Shown: positions 1-9,446, counted from the first letter of the stretch. The stretch is DNA of 64,000 nt from Lachnospiraceae bacterium (GCA_024695145.1 JAILIS010000006.1:1-64000), one strand, 5' to 3'. Translations and numbers: made by a program. Notes: generated by a model not told the origin, from the letters alone.

Positions 1-237
1 TAAAGAACAGTTCCAACATAAAGACCCGTAGTGGGCTTTTATGGTACTTCCGAGCGCCACCACATCGGGATCACACCAATAGTACCTCTGCATTAACACA
101 GGAATATTAATGAGATATACCAAGAAATGTCGGATCTACACTCTTAATACTCCCGAGATCCGAAAAACTCAGAAATACTCAGGAACTATACCAATAATCG
201 AGTAGGAGGGGAAATTAGAATTTCCCCGACCTCTCAC

Positions 238-269
238 ACCACCGTGCATACCGTTCGGTACACGGCGGT
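238..269 (-). ncRNA. Group II intron domain V hairpin
   Basis: ACCGCCGTG...TACCGAACGGTA...CACGGTGGT two-level stem abutting the RT stop codon; CGC triad-like ACCGCCG. Confidence 0.75.
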
Positions 270-1562
270 TCAACCAACTTGACAAGTAACACACCTTGCG
301 GTGTAGTAGTCCACCATAGAGATTAGCCCGAAAGCGGCTAATCTCTTGTTATTCATGGCAACATTCACCGCACCCATACTGCATACATAGGCAATTCTCG
401 ATCCAGCGTATGCCGTACGGAACGCAGTTCTCCGATCGATGCCAAGCTTAATCAGGTTCATGGCTCGGTTCTTTGGCGTTTTCCAATGTTTCCAGATGCA
501 CATGCGCAAGCGGTAACGGATATGGCTGTCAAGCCGCTCGCACAAACCCTTCATGCTCCCGATTCTGAAATAGTTTATCCATCCTCGGATGAGTTGGTTC
601 AGCTTCTGCACCTTATAGGCGTTGCTCACTCCCCAGCTTCTGCATGTGAGTTTCTTCATCTGCGCCTTGAACTTAGCTACCGCCATGGGGTGAGGTCTGG
701 CTTTATATCCTTTGGCAAATGGGTCAAAGTAAAATCCGAACCCAAGATACTTGATACCTTTGGGCTTGTCGACCTTGCTCTTTTCGGCATTTACTTTTAG
801 TCCGAGTTTTTCCTCGATAAATCGGGTAACACTCTTCATTACACGCTCTGCCGCCTGTTTGCTTCCAACCATAATTATTAGGTCGTCAGCATATCGGACG
901 AAGTCCAACCCTCTTGCTACAAGTTCTTTGTCCAGCTCGTTGAGCATGATATTCGCTAACAGCGGCGAGATATTTCCGCCCTGTGGTGTGCCAACAATGG
1001 TATCTTCATACTCATCGTCTATCATCACGCCACTGACAAGAAACTTCCTTACCACCGATATGACATCTCCGTCCTTGATTGTGCGTCCAAGGATAGTCAT
1101 CAGCTTATCATGGTCGACGGTATCAAAGAATTTTGCAAGGTCGACGTCCACTATCCAGCTATGTCCATCATTCATCATTTCCAATGCTTTAAGGACTGCC
1201 TGTTGTGCACACCGATTAGGTCTGAACCCGTAGCTGTGGTCATGGAACTGCTCCTCAAAGATCGGAGTGAGTACCTGTGCTACCGCCTGTTGTACAAAGC
1301 GGTCTACGACTGTAGGCACTCCAAGGTTCCTTATACCGCCGTCTGGTTTGGGTATCTCCACCCTGCGGACAGGTCGCGGCTTATACTTTCTTGTCCGCAA
1401 CTGTTCTTTGATGATTTCGCCGTTTTCCGAGAGGTATGCGCCAAGTTCTTCGACGGTCATACCGTCTACGCCTGCCGCGCCTTTGTTTCTAACAACTTGC
1501 AAATAGGCCGCATTGAGATTATCTTTGCTTAGTATCTGCTCCATGAGACTACTTGTGTCCAT
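270..1562 (-). CDS. ltrA: Group II intron reverse transcriptase/maturase (no HNH endonuclease domain apparent)
   Basis: Motifs NKGAAGVDGMT, RRVEIPKPDGGIRNLGVPTVVDR, SYGFRPNR, GTPQGGNISPLLANI, RYADDLIIM; GIIM-like C terminus. Start chosen at MDTSSL (1562) behind AAAGGAAAC rather than the ORF-track start at 1652. Confidence 0.92.
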   Translation of the reverse strand: MDTSSLMEQILSKDNLNAAYLQVVRNKGAAGVDGMTVEELGAYLSENGEIIKEQLRTRKYKPRPVRRVEIPKPDGGIRNLGVPTVVDRFVQQAVAQVLTPIFEEQFHDHSYGFRPNRCAQQAVLKALEMMNDGHSWIVDVDLAKFFDTVDHDKLMTILGRTIKDGDVISVVRKFLVSGVMIDDEYEDTIVGTPQGGNISPLLANIMLNELDKELVARGLDFVRYADDLIIMVGSKQAAERVMKSVTRFIEEKLGLKVNAEKSKVDKPKGIKYLGFGFYFDPFAKGYKARPHPMAVAKFKAQMKKLTCRSWGVSNAYKVQKLNQLIRGWINYFRIGSMKGLCERLDSHIRYRLRMCIWKHWKTPKNRAMNLIKLGIDRRTAFRTAYAGSRIAYVCSMGAVNVAMNNKRLAAFGLISMVDYYTARCVTCQVG

Positions 1563-2046
1563 GCGTTGTTTCCTTTCTGCCCCTTTTGCCTTTGCCGCCT
1601 TTGAGGTTATCGACAGGCGTATGCTCCGGCTACGAAGTGGAACGTACTTCAACTGATTGATTGTTCAGCCCTTCGCTCCATTCCCATTACAGGAACTTCT
1701 TCACTACTATGGCTTCTGCTGACTTCTCACAGTTCGTTGTTACTACGGCTAATGAGACCGTCTGTGAGACCTCCCCAGTTAAGGTGCGTGTTCTTTCCCT
1801 CCATGTACCTGCCGCATTTACTCGTACTTCCGGCAACCTTTTGGACTTTAGTGTTATATGCCACCTTATCCGTAATTCCGAGCCTTGTATGCGGTTCCTG
1901 TCCGTCAGGCCAGAGGTTTGCTTACAGCTTCTTTCAGATCCCGCTTCACAACGGACACCCTTGCTGTTCGGCTATGTGCTTCGTCGTTGCCTACGCGCAC
2001 TCAGGACTTTCACCCGTTAGAAAACGCCCATGCTGGGCAAACATAT

Positions 2047-2080
2047 AAAGCCCCACAGGACATAACCTGCGGGGCTTTTG
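2047..2080 (-). terminator. Rho-independent terminator of pckA
   Basis: Minus strand AAAGCCCCGCAGG-TTATGT-CCTGTGGGGCTTT, 13-bp stem with one G-U, followed by TATAT and then the intron 5' end. Confidence 0.85.
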
Positions 2081-2102
2081 GTTTTATGCGATATGTCTGA
2101 TC

Positions 2103-3818
2103 TTACAGAGCGTCTACAAGCTTCTGTACAGCTGCAAGTGCCTCATCGGGAAGCTTATCATATCCTTCCTTCTTCTCGGCAAATCCCTTGACCGCATCAA
2201 CACGGTTCTGCATAGCGCTCTTAAGAGCTGCTTTGTATTCGGGATCGTTAAGATCAGGTGTGAAATCACCTGTCTTGCCGTTCCAGTCGTTCATGATCTC
2301 GATGTCTTCGAAAGGTCCCCACTGTTCAAACTTGGCCTTACCTTCAACGATAGTCTCAAGGATGCCGAGAGTATCTTCCTTCTGGCACTTGTGACCCATG
2401 AAATCACCGGTATTTACGATATAGCAGTCAACGTTCTTTTCTTCAACGAGCTTCTTGAACTTGTCATAGTCGTTAACAAGAGGATATGTCCTGAACGGGT
2501 TTGCATAAGGCACGATACGAAGAGCATTCATATCTGTTCCGGCCTTTACACGCTCGGCTGTTGAAGTCTTTGTAGCAAGAGTAGCACCCATAACGGAAGC
2601 AAGTGCCGCACCTTTAAGCTTAACAACAGGCGGGATTGCAGGATCCTTCATGATCCAGAATATCGCATTAACGGGGCTGTCAATCTTATCAACCCTGTTC
2701 GGGCTCCAGAGCTTGCTCTTGATCGCACGTCCGTTACCGTTACGGATATCTTCCGTTACGATCTGGATCTTTCCGTTCTCATCAAGAGTTGCCGAGCAGT
2801 TCTGAACAGTCAGCAGATAATCGTTATCGGGACATCCCGTAGGATAGTCATTTGTCTTATCGAAATATGTAGGCTCAAGAGCAATCGAAGCACAGGTATC
2901 CGAGTTGATGATGAACGCGTCATCATGAAGAACCTTGATACCGCCGAACTTGTCATATTTGCCGTCATGCTTTGCATGTGTAAGTGTTGACTTACCTGAT
3001 CCTGACAGTCCGTAAACGCTGGCAACGAACTTCTTGCCGCCTTCAAGCGAATATTCCTTCTGTCCGCCGTGGCATGATGCATAACCGTTTCTGTTTGCAA
3101 GAGCCCATGCCATCGTAAGTGTACCCTTCTTGTGTTCACCGAAGTACTTCATTCCGAGGATAGCCGCACAGTTCTGGTTTGTATCAAAGTAGCAAAGTGT
3201 AAGATCATCGGAAAGACAGCTGTAATCAACATCGGGAGCGGGCTCGGGAGTCCACTGGGGATCCGAGAAGATATAGATGTCAGGCTCATTACCGTCCGCA
3301 ATGGGCTTGCTCTTTGCATACATCTTGTTATATTCATCGCTCATGTACTGGAAATTGAGCATCCAGTTGTAAAGAAGGTTCTCTTCTCCTTCGGGAATGA
3401 GCAGATGAGCCTTTGCCATGAACTCGGGATCAAGACCTACGTAACACTCAGCATGATACAGTGTCTTCCAGCGGGTCTTATATATAGCATCCATAACAAC
3501 TTTATCAAGCTTAACCTCATCAACACCGGGCTCGCCTTTGATACGTCTTGCCTGTGCGTAACGGCCTGTTACTGCTCCGTCATTAAAAAGAAGAACCTTG
3601 GCATCCTTCTCAAGTCCGAAAAGCTCACCGTTCTTTACGGGCATATCCGTAACGATCGTTCCGGGAGAATTCTTTGCAAGCTCATAAGCTTCTTTCAATG
3701 TGTTGATCTTGATAACGTTGTTCTGATAGAAAGCACCTTCTATAATAGAACGCGTTCTCGAAAAACCAACTTTGTCTTTTCCGATCTCATTGATCGGGTA
3801 ATACGCTTTTGTTGACAT
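2103..3818 (-). CDS. pckA: Phosphoenolpyruvate carboxykinase (ATP)
   Basis: 571 aa; P-loop YGLSGSGKSTLTH, kinase-2-like HDDAFIIN, EGEENLLYNWMLNFQ, FRTYPLVNDYDKFKKL. Confidence 0.95.
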   Translation of the reverse strand: MSTKAYYPINEIGKDKVGFSRTRSIIEGAFYQNNVIKINTLKEAYELAKNSPGTIVTDMPVKNGELFGLEKDAKVLLFNDGAVTGRYAQARRIKGEPGVDEVKLDKVVMDAIYKTRWKTLYHAECYVGLDPEFMAKAHLLIPEGEENLLYNWMLNFQYMSDEYNKMYAKSKPIADGNEPDIYIFSDPQWTPEPAPDVDYSCLSDDLTLCYFDTNQNCAAILGMKYFGEHKKGTLTMAWALANRNGYASCHGGQKEYSLEGGKKFVASVYGLSGSGKSTLTHAKHDGKYDKFGGIKVLHDDAFIINSDTCASIALEPTYFDKTNDYPTGCPDNDYLLTVQNCSATLDENGKIQIVTEDIRNGNGRAIKSKLWSPNRVDKIDSPVNAIFWIMKDPAIPPVVKLKGAALASVMGATLATKTSTAERVKAGTDMNALRIVPYANPFRTYPLVNDYDKFKKLVEEKNVDCYIVNTGDFMGHKCQKEDTLGILETIVEGKAKFEQWGPFEDIEIMNDWNGKTGDFTPDLNDPEYKAALKSAMQNRVDAVKGFAEKKEGYDKLPDEALAAVQKLVDAL

Positions 3819-3867
3819 ATACTGTCCTCCTTTATATATATGAAACTACAATTAAAATCCAAAGTGA

Positions 3868-3896
3868 ATTATCGCAAAACTGCTACTTAATGTCAA
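3868..3896 (-). promoter_or_regulatory. Candidate sigma-A promoter of pckA
   Basis: Minus strand TTGACA-N17-GATAAT; -35 lies inside the 3' end of the upstream peptidase gene. Confidence 0.6.
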
Positions 3897-5661
3897 TATT
3901 CTCTTTTAACCATGCTTTGTGTTCTTCATCCAAAAGCGGAAAGACCTTATCCATAATAAGCTCGTTATACGCAGCCAATATCCGTTCTTCTTTATCATCA
4001 AGAAGGCTGTGATCTATAGCCTCTCGGTCAAACGGTACAAGTGTCAGCGGAACAAAACGGCACATCCTGTTGGAATCAATGCTCTCTGCCGGCTGAGTCA
4101 GAAGAATATTCTCAAGCCTTACTCCGAACTGTCCCTCGAGGTATACTCCGGGTTCATCACTTACCGTTACCCCGGGATGAAATTCACTCTCACACTGCGA
4201 TGAACTCCTTGATATCCGGGTTTCACTTTCATGAACCGAGAGGAAGTGTCCTACACCGTGTCCGATACCGTGCCCGCAGAAAAAACCTTCTTCCCAGAGA
4301 GGGGCCTCTGCCGCCTGATCGAGCAGCACTCCTTTAAAGCCTTCGGGAAAGATCATATCCATCAACCGGAGATTTCCTTTGAGTACAGTCGTATATACCT
4401 TCTTTTCAAGTTCATTCAGTTCTCCGAGACTGATCGTTCTCGTGATGTCTGTTGTCCCCTCCATGCTGTACTGTCCACCGGAATCAACGAGCAGAAATCC
4501 TTTCGGTTCCGGCTTTAGTGCCGATCCTTTATCTGCCCTGTAGTGGACGACGGCACTGTTCGGGCCGTAAGCACATATCGTCGAAAATGCCGGGGATTCG
4601 CATCCACCTTCAAGCCTCATGCCGTCGAGGATCTCTCCTATCTCATATTCATCGGGCAGTTCGTCTGATGCGGCCAGATCTTTTATCCGTTTTATGAATC
4701 TGCACATGATAACGGCATCTTTTAAATGACAGTCAGTCATACCCTTTATCTCGGTCTGATTTTTAACCGCCTTCTTAATGATCTTCTGATCAAGACACTC
4801 TTTATAAATACCGGCCGAATCAAATTTCAACGGGATGAGGCTGTTGTTTTTATACCGGTCGGCAAGTACAACATCTGTTGCCGTATCTTCAAGCTCCCTG
4901 TAGAAAAGGGAATACTCTTTTACCGTAACTCCCGCATCTTCGAGCATGTGCGCGGCTTCATCCGTAAGACTCTTTCTGTTGATGTAAAGTACAGCAGTAT
5001 ATTCGGTGATCTTTGCATATGAATATGCCACCGGGACATAAGCTATGTCAGATCCCCTCAGGTTAAAGAGCCACATTATCGAGGCAAGATCCGACACGAT
5101 ATATGTATAGCTGCCATCCCGAACGTAGGATCTTTTAATGTTGTTTCTTACATCGGCGAGTTTCTTTTCGGTGCTCTTCCCCGAAAAACTCTCAGGCATC
5201 ATTTGTACAGTGTTAAATACCCTTTTGGGCATATCGTCACAGACTTCGCGAAGGACAGCCGCTCCGTCGACTATCTGTACACTTTCGGGGAGTTTTTCCC
5301 TTATTTTCATATAGCGGTCATATGACAGGGTTTTAAGATCAAAAGCGATCACCTGACCGTCCCAGACGTGTTCGCGCAGATATTCCTCAAATGATAAAAC
5401 GCCGGCCATACCCTGCTTCATGAGGACGGTACCGCTCTTCTCAAGCTCTTTTGCGGCCTGGATATAATATCTCGAATCTGTCCACAGTAAAGTCCCGCTC
5501 TCACTTACAAGATAAATACCGGCAGAGCCCGTAAATCCGCTTAATTTTTTGCGATATCCGTCACATTCCCCTGTGTATTCACTAAGATGTGCATCTTCGG
5601 TAAATACCGCAAGATGATCGATTCCATGTTTTTCCATGGCGGATCTTATCTTATCTGTCAT
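3883..5661 (-). CDS. Xaa-Pro aminopeptidase (M24B family)
   Basis: 592 aa; LLVDSGGQYSMEGTTDITRTI, GHGIGHGVGHFLSVHE, GVTVSDEPGVYLEGQFGVRLENI. Confidence 0.92.
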   Translation of the reverse strand: MTDKIRSAMEKHGIDHLAVFTEDAHLSEYTGECDGYRKKLSGFTGSAGIYLVSESGTLLWTDSRYYIQAAKELEKSGTVLMKQGMAGVLSFEEYLREHVWDGQVIAFDLKTLSYDRYMKIREKLPESVQIVDGAAVLREVCDDMPKRVFNTVQMMPESFSGKSTEKKLADVRNNIKRSYVRDGSYTYIVSDLASIMWLFNLRGSDIAYVPVAYSYAKITEYTAVLYINRKSLTDEAAHMLEDAGVTVKEYSLFYRELEDTATDVVLADRYKNNSLIPLKFDSAGIYKECLDQKIIKKAVKNQTEIKGMTDCHLKDAVIMCRFIKRIKDLAASDELPDEYEIGEILDGMRLEGGCESPAFSTICAYGPNSAVVHYRADKGSALKPEPKGFLLVDSGGQYSMEGTTDITRTISLGELNELEKKVYTTVLKGNLRLMDMIFPEGFKGVLLDQAAEAPLWEEGFFCGHGIGHGVGHFLSVHESETRISRSSSQCESEFHPGVTVSDEPGVYLEGQFGVRLENILLTQPAESIDSNRMCRFVPLTLVPFDREAIDHSLLDDKEERILAAYNELIMDKVFPLLDEEHKAWLKENIDIK

Positions 5662-6298
5662 TTATATCACCCACTACAGCACTCGCTCCTATCCTGTCGC
5701 AGCCTTCTTCAATGAACATTGCAGCGTCTTTTGCTGTTCTGATACCGCCGGCGGCCTTGATCTTAACGTTTTTGCCGATGTTTTCTTTAAACAGCATAAC
5801 ATCTTCTGCCACAGCTCCTTTTGAGCCGAATCCGGTGGATGTTTTGATATAATCCGCACCGGCATCGGTAACACATCTGCAAAGGCGTATCTTTTCATCT
5901 TCCGTAAGATAACAGGTCTCGATTATCACTTTCAGTATCTTTCCTTTACACACATCCCGAAGCGTACTGATCTCATCCTGTACACGGTCAAAATTCCCGT
6001 TCTTAACCTCACATATGTTGATCACCATGTCTATCTCATCGGCCCCGTCGGCCAAAGCCTGTCTTGTGTCCGCCGCTTTTCCGCTCGTCGTCTCGTATCC
6101 GAGAGGGAATCCTACAACCGTACATATCGTCAGATCCGGGAAGTTTTCCCTAATCGCTTTGACATAACAGGGAGGAACGCATACGGAAGCGGTTTTATTC
6201 TCCAGCGCTTCCTCACACAGTTTTTTTATCTGATCCCATGTTGATGTCGGTTTTAAGAGCGTATGATCGATATGTGAGAGAATCTTTTCGTTATCCAT
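5651..6298 (-). CDS. deoC: Deoxyribose-phosphate aldolase
   Basis: 215 aa; DHTLLKPTSTWDQI, GFPLGYETTSGKAAD, EIDMVINI, DYIKTSTGFGSKGA, KAAGGIRT; overlaps the peptidase start by 11 nt. Confidence 0.93.
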   Translation of the reverse strand: MDNEKILSHIDHTLLKPTSTWDQIKKLCEEALENKTASVCVPPCYVKAIRENFPDLTICTVVGFPLGYETTSGKAADTRQALADGADEIDMVINICEVKNGNFDRVQDEISTLRDVCKGKILKVIIETCYLTEDEKIRLCRCVTDAGADYIKTSTGFGSKGAVAEDVMLFKENIGKNVKIKAAGGIRTAKDAAMFIEEGCDRIGASAVVGDINDR

Positions 6299-6363
6299 AA
6301 AAGCCTCCTTCAGAATATGGTTTTCGTGTGATCGTTTTACATTTATTTTATATATAAAACCCT

Positions 6364-6391
6364 TTGAAGTACAGTGCTTTTATGGTAAAAT
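6364..6391 (+). promoter_or_regulatory. Candidate promoter of the cheY-like/cheX-like pair
   Basis: TTGAAG-N16-TAAAAT, about 40 nt upstream of the ATG. Confidence 0.5.
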
Positions 6392-6433
6392 CGTATCATA
6401 CCATGAGAAGGGCATATCAATGGAGGTTACAAA

Positions 6434-6802
6434 ATGAATACGGATACAAAGATCCTTGTATGTGACGATTCGATCCTTGCCAGAAAGAACCTTTGCACCA
6501 TACTTGCCGGATTCGGTTACAATGACATTTCCGAAGTCAACAACGGTGAGGATGCTGTGAACTTCTGCAAAGAAAACAAGCCCGGGCTTATATTTCTTGA
6601 TATCGTGATGCCTGTCAAGGACGGTGTTACCGCAACAAAAGAGATCATGCAGGACAATCCCGATTCCAAGATAATAATCGTTTCTTCGGTAGGTACACAG
6701 ACTAATTTCAAAGAAGCGATAAAAGCCGGAGCAAAGGATTTTATTCAAAAACCCATCGATGAAGAATTGTTAAAACAGGTATTGGAGAATAATGATGGAT
6801 AA
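6434..6802 (+). CDS. CheY-like single-domain response regulator
   Basis: 122 aa; ILVCDDS, LIFLDIVMPVKDG, IIIVSSVGTQ, KDFIQKP. Confidence 0.93.
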   Translation: MNTDTKILVCDDSILARKNLCTILAGFGYNDISEVNNGEDAVNFCKENKPGLIFLDIVMPVKDGVTATKEIMQDNPDSKIIIVSSVGTQTNFKEAIKAGAKDFIQKPIDEELLKQVLENNDG

Positions 6803-7304
6803 CAGCAGATCGGTTTCCGGGATTCTGGAAGCTTCTAATTATCTCTCGCTTCCGAACATGTCCGAATTTGTCAAAACATATATTGAGAAGCTTGTTCACA
6901 ATATAAGCATGTATGTGGATCCGGACTTTTCACTGGGAACCATTGATATATTGAATGATTTTTCTGGGAAATGCGAACTCAGCCAGGCTATCACGGGTGT
7001 TCCGAGCGCATACTCATGTGTTGACGGCAAAGAGGATACGCTTGTTCAGTTTGCCGAGCACTATTCCCATCTCGGTGTCAAAACATTTGATGTGCTGGCC
7101 CGTGAAGCGATACTTGACTTTCTTAATCTGCATAACGGACTGTTTGTTGTTCTTCTCAGCAAGAACAACATATGTGAACTCTCGCTTGACGCACCGAAGC
7201 AAAACGGAAACTATACGATCGATCTTGCGCTTTACAAATCAATAACAGTTATACCGGTCATGTTCTCATACGGAACCGTGAAGTTCTATCTGTGTGAGTC
7301 CTAA
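6792..7304 (+). CDS. Putative CheX/CheC-like chemotaxis phosphatase-type protein
   Basis: 170 aa, overlaps the cheY-like gene by 11 nt; contains E-xxx-D-xx-N-x22-P (EAILDFLN...DAP), resembling the CheC/CheX/FliY signature [DS]xxxExxNx22P with the acidic residues exchanged. Confidence 0.6.
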   Translation: MMDNSRSVSGILEASNYLSLPNMSEFVKTYIEKLVHNISMYVDPDFSLGTIDILNDFSGKCELSQAITGVPSAYSCVDGKEDTLVQFAEHYSHLGVKTFDVLAREAILDFLNLHNGLFVVLLSKNNICELSLDAPKQNGNYTIDLALYKSITVIPVMFSYGTVKFYLCES

Positions 7305-8777
7305 TTCAGACCTTACCGTATTTTCCATATCCTCCACAGTACATACCGTATCGTGGAGGATATTTGCATTTCTGATACTGTTTATCGCAGCGGGAACATC
7401 CACTTTCGATATCCGGGACATTCTGTCGGCCATCTTGAAATCATCATCGGCAACAAGTGAAGGATCGATCGCTTTAAGAACGCTTCCGACAAATTTATAC
7501 GGGCTTGCCGTTGATATGATGACCGATCCGGCAGGTGACTTATCTTTGTATTGCAGTCCCGCATACGCGGCAACGGCCGTATGCGGATCGAGAACGTATC
7601 CGGAACGCTCATAATATCTTCTGATCGTGTCGGCGACCTGCTCTTCCGTCGCAAATATCCCCGTAAAATCAGCCATCTTCGACCTTGCGGATGAACTTAC
7701 GGTATATACACCTTTTTCGGTAAGATCCCGCATCAGTTTTGCACACTCTTTATGATCACCGTCAAGGCTGTGATAGATCAGCCTCTCTAAATTGCTAGAG
7801 ATCAGTATGTCCATAGACGGTGAAGTCGTCAGTATAAAATCACGTCGTCTGTCATAAGTCCCTGTTTCAAAAAAATCATAGAGCACTTTGTTCTCATTGG
7901 ACGCGCATATCAGTTTCCCTATATTAAGTCCCATCTGCTTTGCATAATACGCAGCAAGTATGTTTCCGAAATTACCTGTCGGAACAACAAAATCAAGGGC
8001 ATCTCCTTCTTTTATGGCGCCCTCTCCGATCATTTTGATGTATGCGTAAAAGTAGTATGCGACCTGGGGAAACAGTCTTCCTATATTGATGGAATTGGCA
8101 GAAGAAAAACGATATCCGTGCTTCAGAAGATCCTCTTTTAGCGCATCGTCGTTGAACATCTTCTTTACGCCGCTCTGGCAGTCGTCAAAGTTACCTTTTA
8201 CTCCGATGACTTTTGTATTACCGCCCTTCTGAGTGATCATCTGCAGCTCCTGGATCCGGCTGACGCCGCCCTTCGGATAGAATACGATGATCCGGGTGTC
8301 GCTAACATCGGAAAACGCCGCAAGAGCTGCCTTGCCTGTATCTCCGCTGGTCGCTGTCATGATAACGATCTTCTCTTTTATACCGTTTTTTGAAAGGCTT
8401 ACTTTTAACAGATGCGGAAGTATGGAAAGTGCCATATCCTTAAATGCGATAGTCGGCCCGTGAAACAGTTCGAGAAAATACTGGCCATCATGTTCGCACA
8501 GAGGTGCTATTAAATCGGTATCAAATTTGTCATCATATGCATTATCTATACAATACATAAGCTCTTCTTTTGAAAAATCGGTAAAGAAGAGCTTTAATAC
8601 CTCATATGCCGTCGCTTTGTATCCTTTTCCCACAAGCGAGGAAAGCTTAACATCAAATTTCGGAATGTATTCGGGAACAAACAGTCCTCCGTCATCGGCC
8701 AGCCCTTTTATCACGGCCTCCGACGGGCTGTATTTTATCCCGGCATCCCCACGGGTACTAATATATTTAAGATCCAT
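7266..8777 (-). CDS. thrC: Threonine synthase
   Basis: Starts MDLKYISTRGDAGIKYSPSEAVIKGLADDGGLFVPE (start 8777 behind AAGGAG; ORF-track start 8861 is over-extended); FHGPTIAFKDMAL, VIMTATSGDTGKAAL, ANSINIGRLFPQ, VPTGNFGNILAAY. Confidence 0.95.
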   Translation of the reverse strand: MDLKYISTRGDAGIKYSPSEAVIKGLADDGGLFVPEYIPKFDVKLSSLVGKGYKATAYEVLKLFFTDFSKEELMYCIDNAYDDKFDTDLIAPLCEHDGQYFLELFHGPTIAFKDMALSILPHLLKVSLSKNGIKEKIVIMTATSGDTGKAALAAFSDVSDTRIIVFYPKGGVSRIQELQMITQKGGNTKVIGVKGNFDDCQSGVKKMFNDDALKEDLLKHGYRFSSANSINIGRLFPQVAYYFYAYIKMIGEGAIKEGDALDFVVPTGNFGNILAAYYAKQMGLNIGKLICASNENKVLYDFFETGTYDRRRDFILTTSPSMDILISSNLERLIYHSLDGDHKECAKLMRDLTEKGVYTVSSSARSKMADFTGIFATEEQVADTIRRYYERSGYVLDPHTAVAAYAGLQYKDKSPAGSVIISTASPYKFVGSVLKAIDPSLVADDDFKMADRMSRISKVDVPAAINSIRNANILHDTVCTVEDMENTVRSELGLTQIELHGSV

Positions 8778-8941
8778 CAGTTCTCCTTCTCGCCGGCAGA
8801 TACCGCACCTTCTTCCGCTGTGGCTTTGGCATCTTTCATCTCGCGAAGCTTTTTGCCGCAAAGAACGGCAACGACAATGACGGCTGCATTTGCAATTACA
8901 AGTATTAAATATGTCAGGAATGTATTAACGAATGTGATCAT
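8777..8941 (-). CDS. Small membrane protein (54 aa), unannotated
   Basis: Hand-translated: MITFVNTFLTYLILVIANAAVIVVAVLCGKKLREMKDAKATAEEGAVSAGEKEN*; RBS GGAGGAAG; one hydrophobic helix then a charged tail; its TGA overlaps the thrC ATG (TGATG). Absent from the ORF track (below the size cut-off). Confidence 0.7.
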   Translation of the reverse strand: MITFVNTFLTYLILVIANAAVIVVAVLCGKKLREMKDAKATAEEGAVSAGEKEN

Positions 8942-8968
8942 TTTCTTCCTCCAGTCTTATGTATAATA

Positions 8969-9445
8969 TCATTGAACGGGCGTATCGTCCAGCAGATCCG
9001 ATGATAAAGCGGCTTCCACTGCCATTTTATCACATCTTTCGTTCTCCGGATTATCGGCATGTCCCTTTACCCATGTAAAAGTGACGTTATGCTCTTTCTT
9101 CGCATCAAGCAGCCGTTTCCACAGATCGGTGTTGAGTACGGGCTTTTTGTCTGATTTTTTCCAGCCGTTACTGATCCAGTTGTCTATCCATTTTTTGTTA
9201 AAAGCTTCTGTTACGTATTTACTGTCGGATATAACTTCGACATCACACGGCCTTGTCAGGCTCTCGAGTCCTATGATGACACCCATCAGTTCCATGCGGT
9301 TATTGGTTGTCTTTTTGTATCCGGCACTTTTCGTACGCTCATGAAGCTCACCTTTCGTGTCGACATACTGCAGTATAACGCCGTATCCTCCGGGCCCGTC
9401 GGGATTGCCTCTGGCACTGCCGTCCGTATATATTGTAACCTTCAT
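8969..9445 (-). CDS. rnhA: Ribonuclease HI
   Basis: 158 aa; YTDGSARGNPDGPGGYG, NRMELMGVI, SDSKYVTEAFNK, VKGHADNPENERCD. Confidence 0.95.
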   Translation of the reverse strand: MKVTIYTDGSARGNPDGPGGYGVILQYVDTKGELHERTKSAGYKKTTNNRMELMGVIIGLESLTRPCDVEVISDSKYVTEAFNKKWIDNWISNGWKKSDKKPVLNTDLWKRLLDAKKEHNVTFTWVKGHADNPENERCDKMAVEAALSSDLLDDTPVQ

Positions 9446-9446
9446 A

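Larger units (their letters stand above)
197..2042 (-). mobile_element. Group II intron, class C-like, complete (RNA plus RT ORF)
   Basis: Minus strand begins GTTTGCCCAGCATGGGCGTTTTCTAACGGGTGAAAGTCC (group II 5' end type) and ends in a domain V/VI-like segment ...ACCGCCGTGTACCGAACGGTATGCACGGTGGTGTGAGAGGTCGGGGAAATTCTAATTTCCCCTCCTACTCGAT; internal RT ORF; inserted just after a hairpin terminator. Boundaries +/- a few nt. Confidence 0.88.

Noticed and set aside
1-196. 5S rRNA fragment left of the intron
   Set aside because: Only short resemblance (GATCCCGA.. GGAAGT); it does not fit the full 5S pattern.
486-2100. Several plus-strand ORFs (486-800, 751-1233, 1110-1532, 1661-2020, 1737-2048, 1885-2100)
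   Set aside because: All are antisense to the group II intron RT ORF or its RNA domains, with no recognisable protein motif; explained by the intron.
3132-3815. 227-aa plus-strand ORF antisense to pckA
   Set aside because: Shadow ORF of the PEP carboxykinase coding strand.
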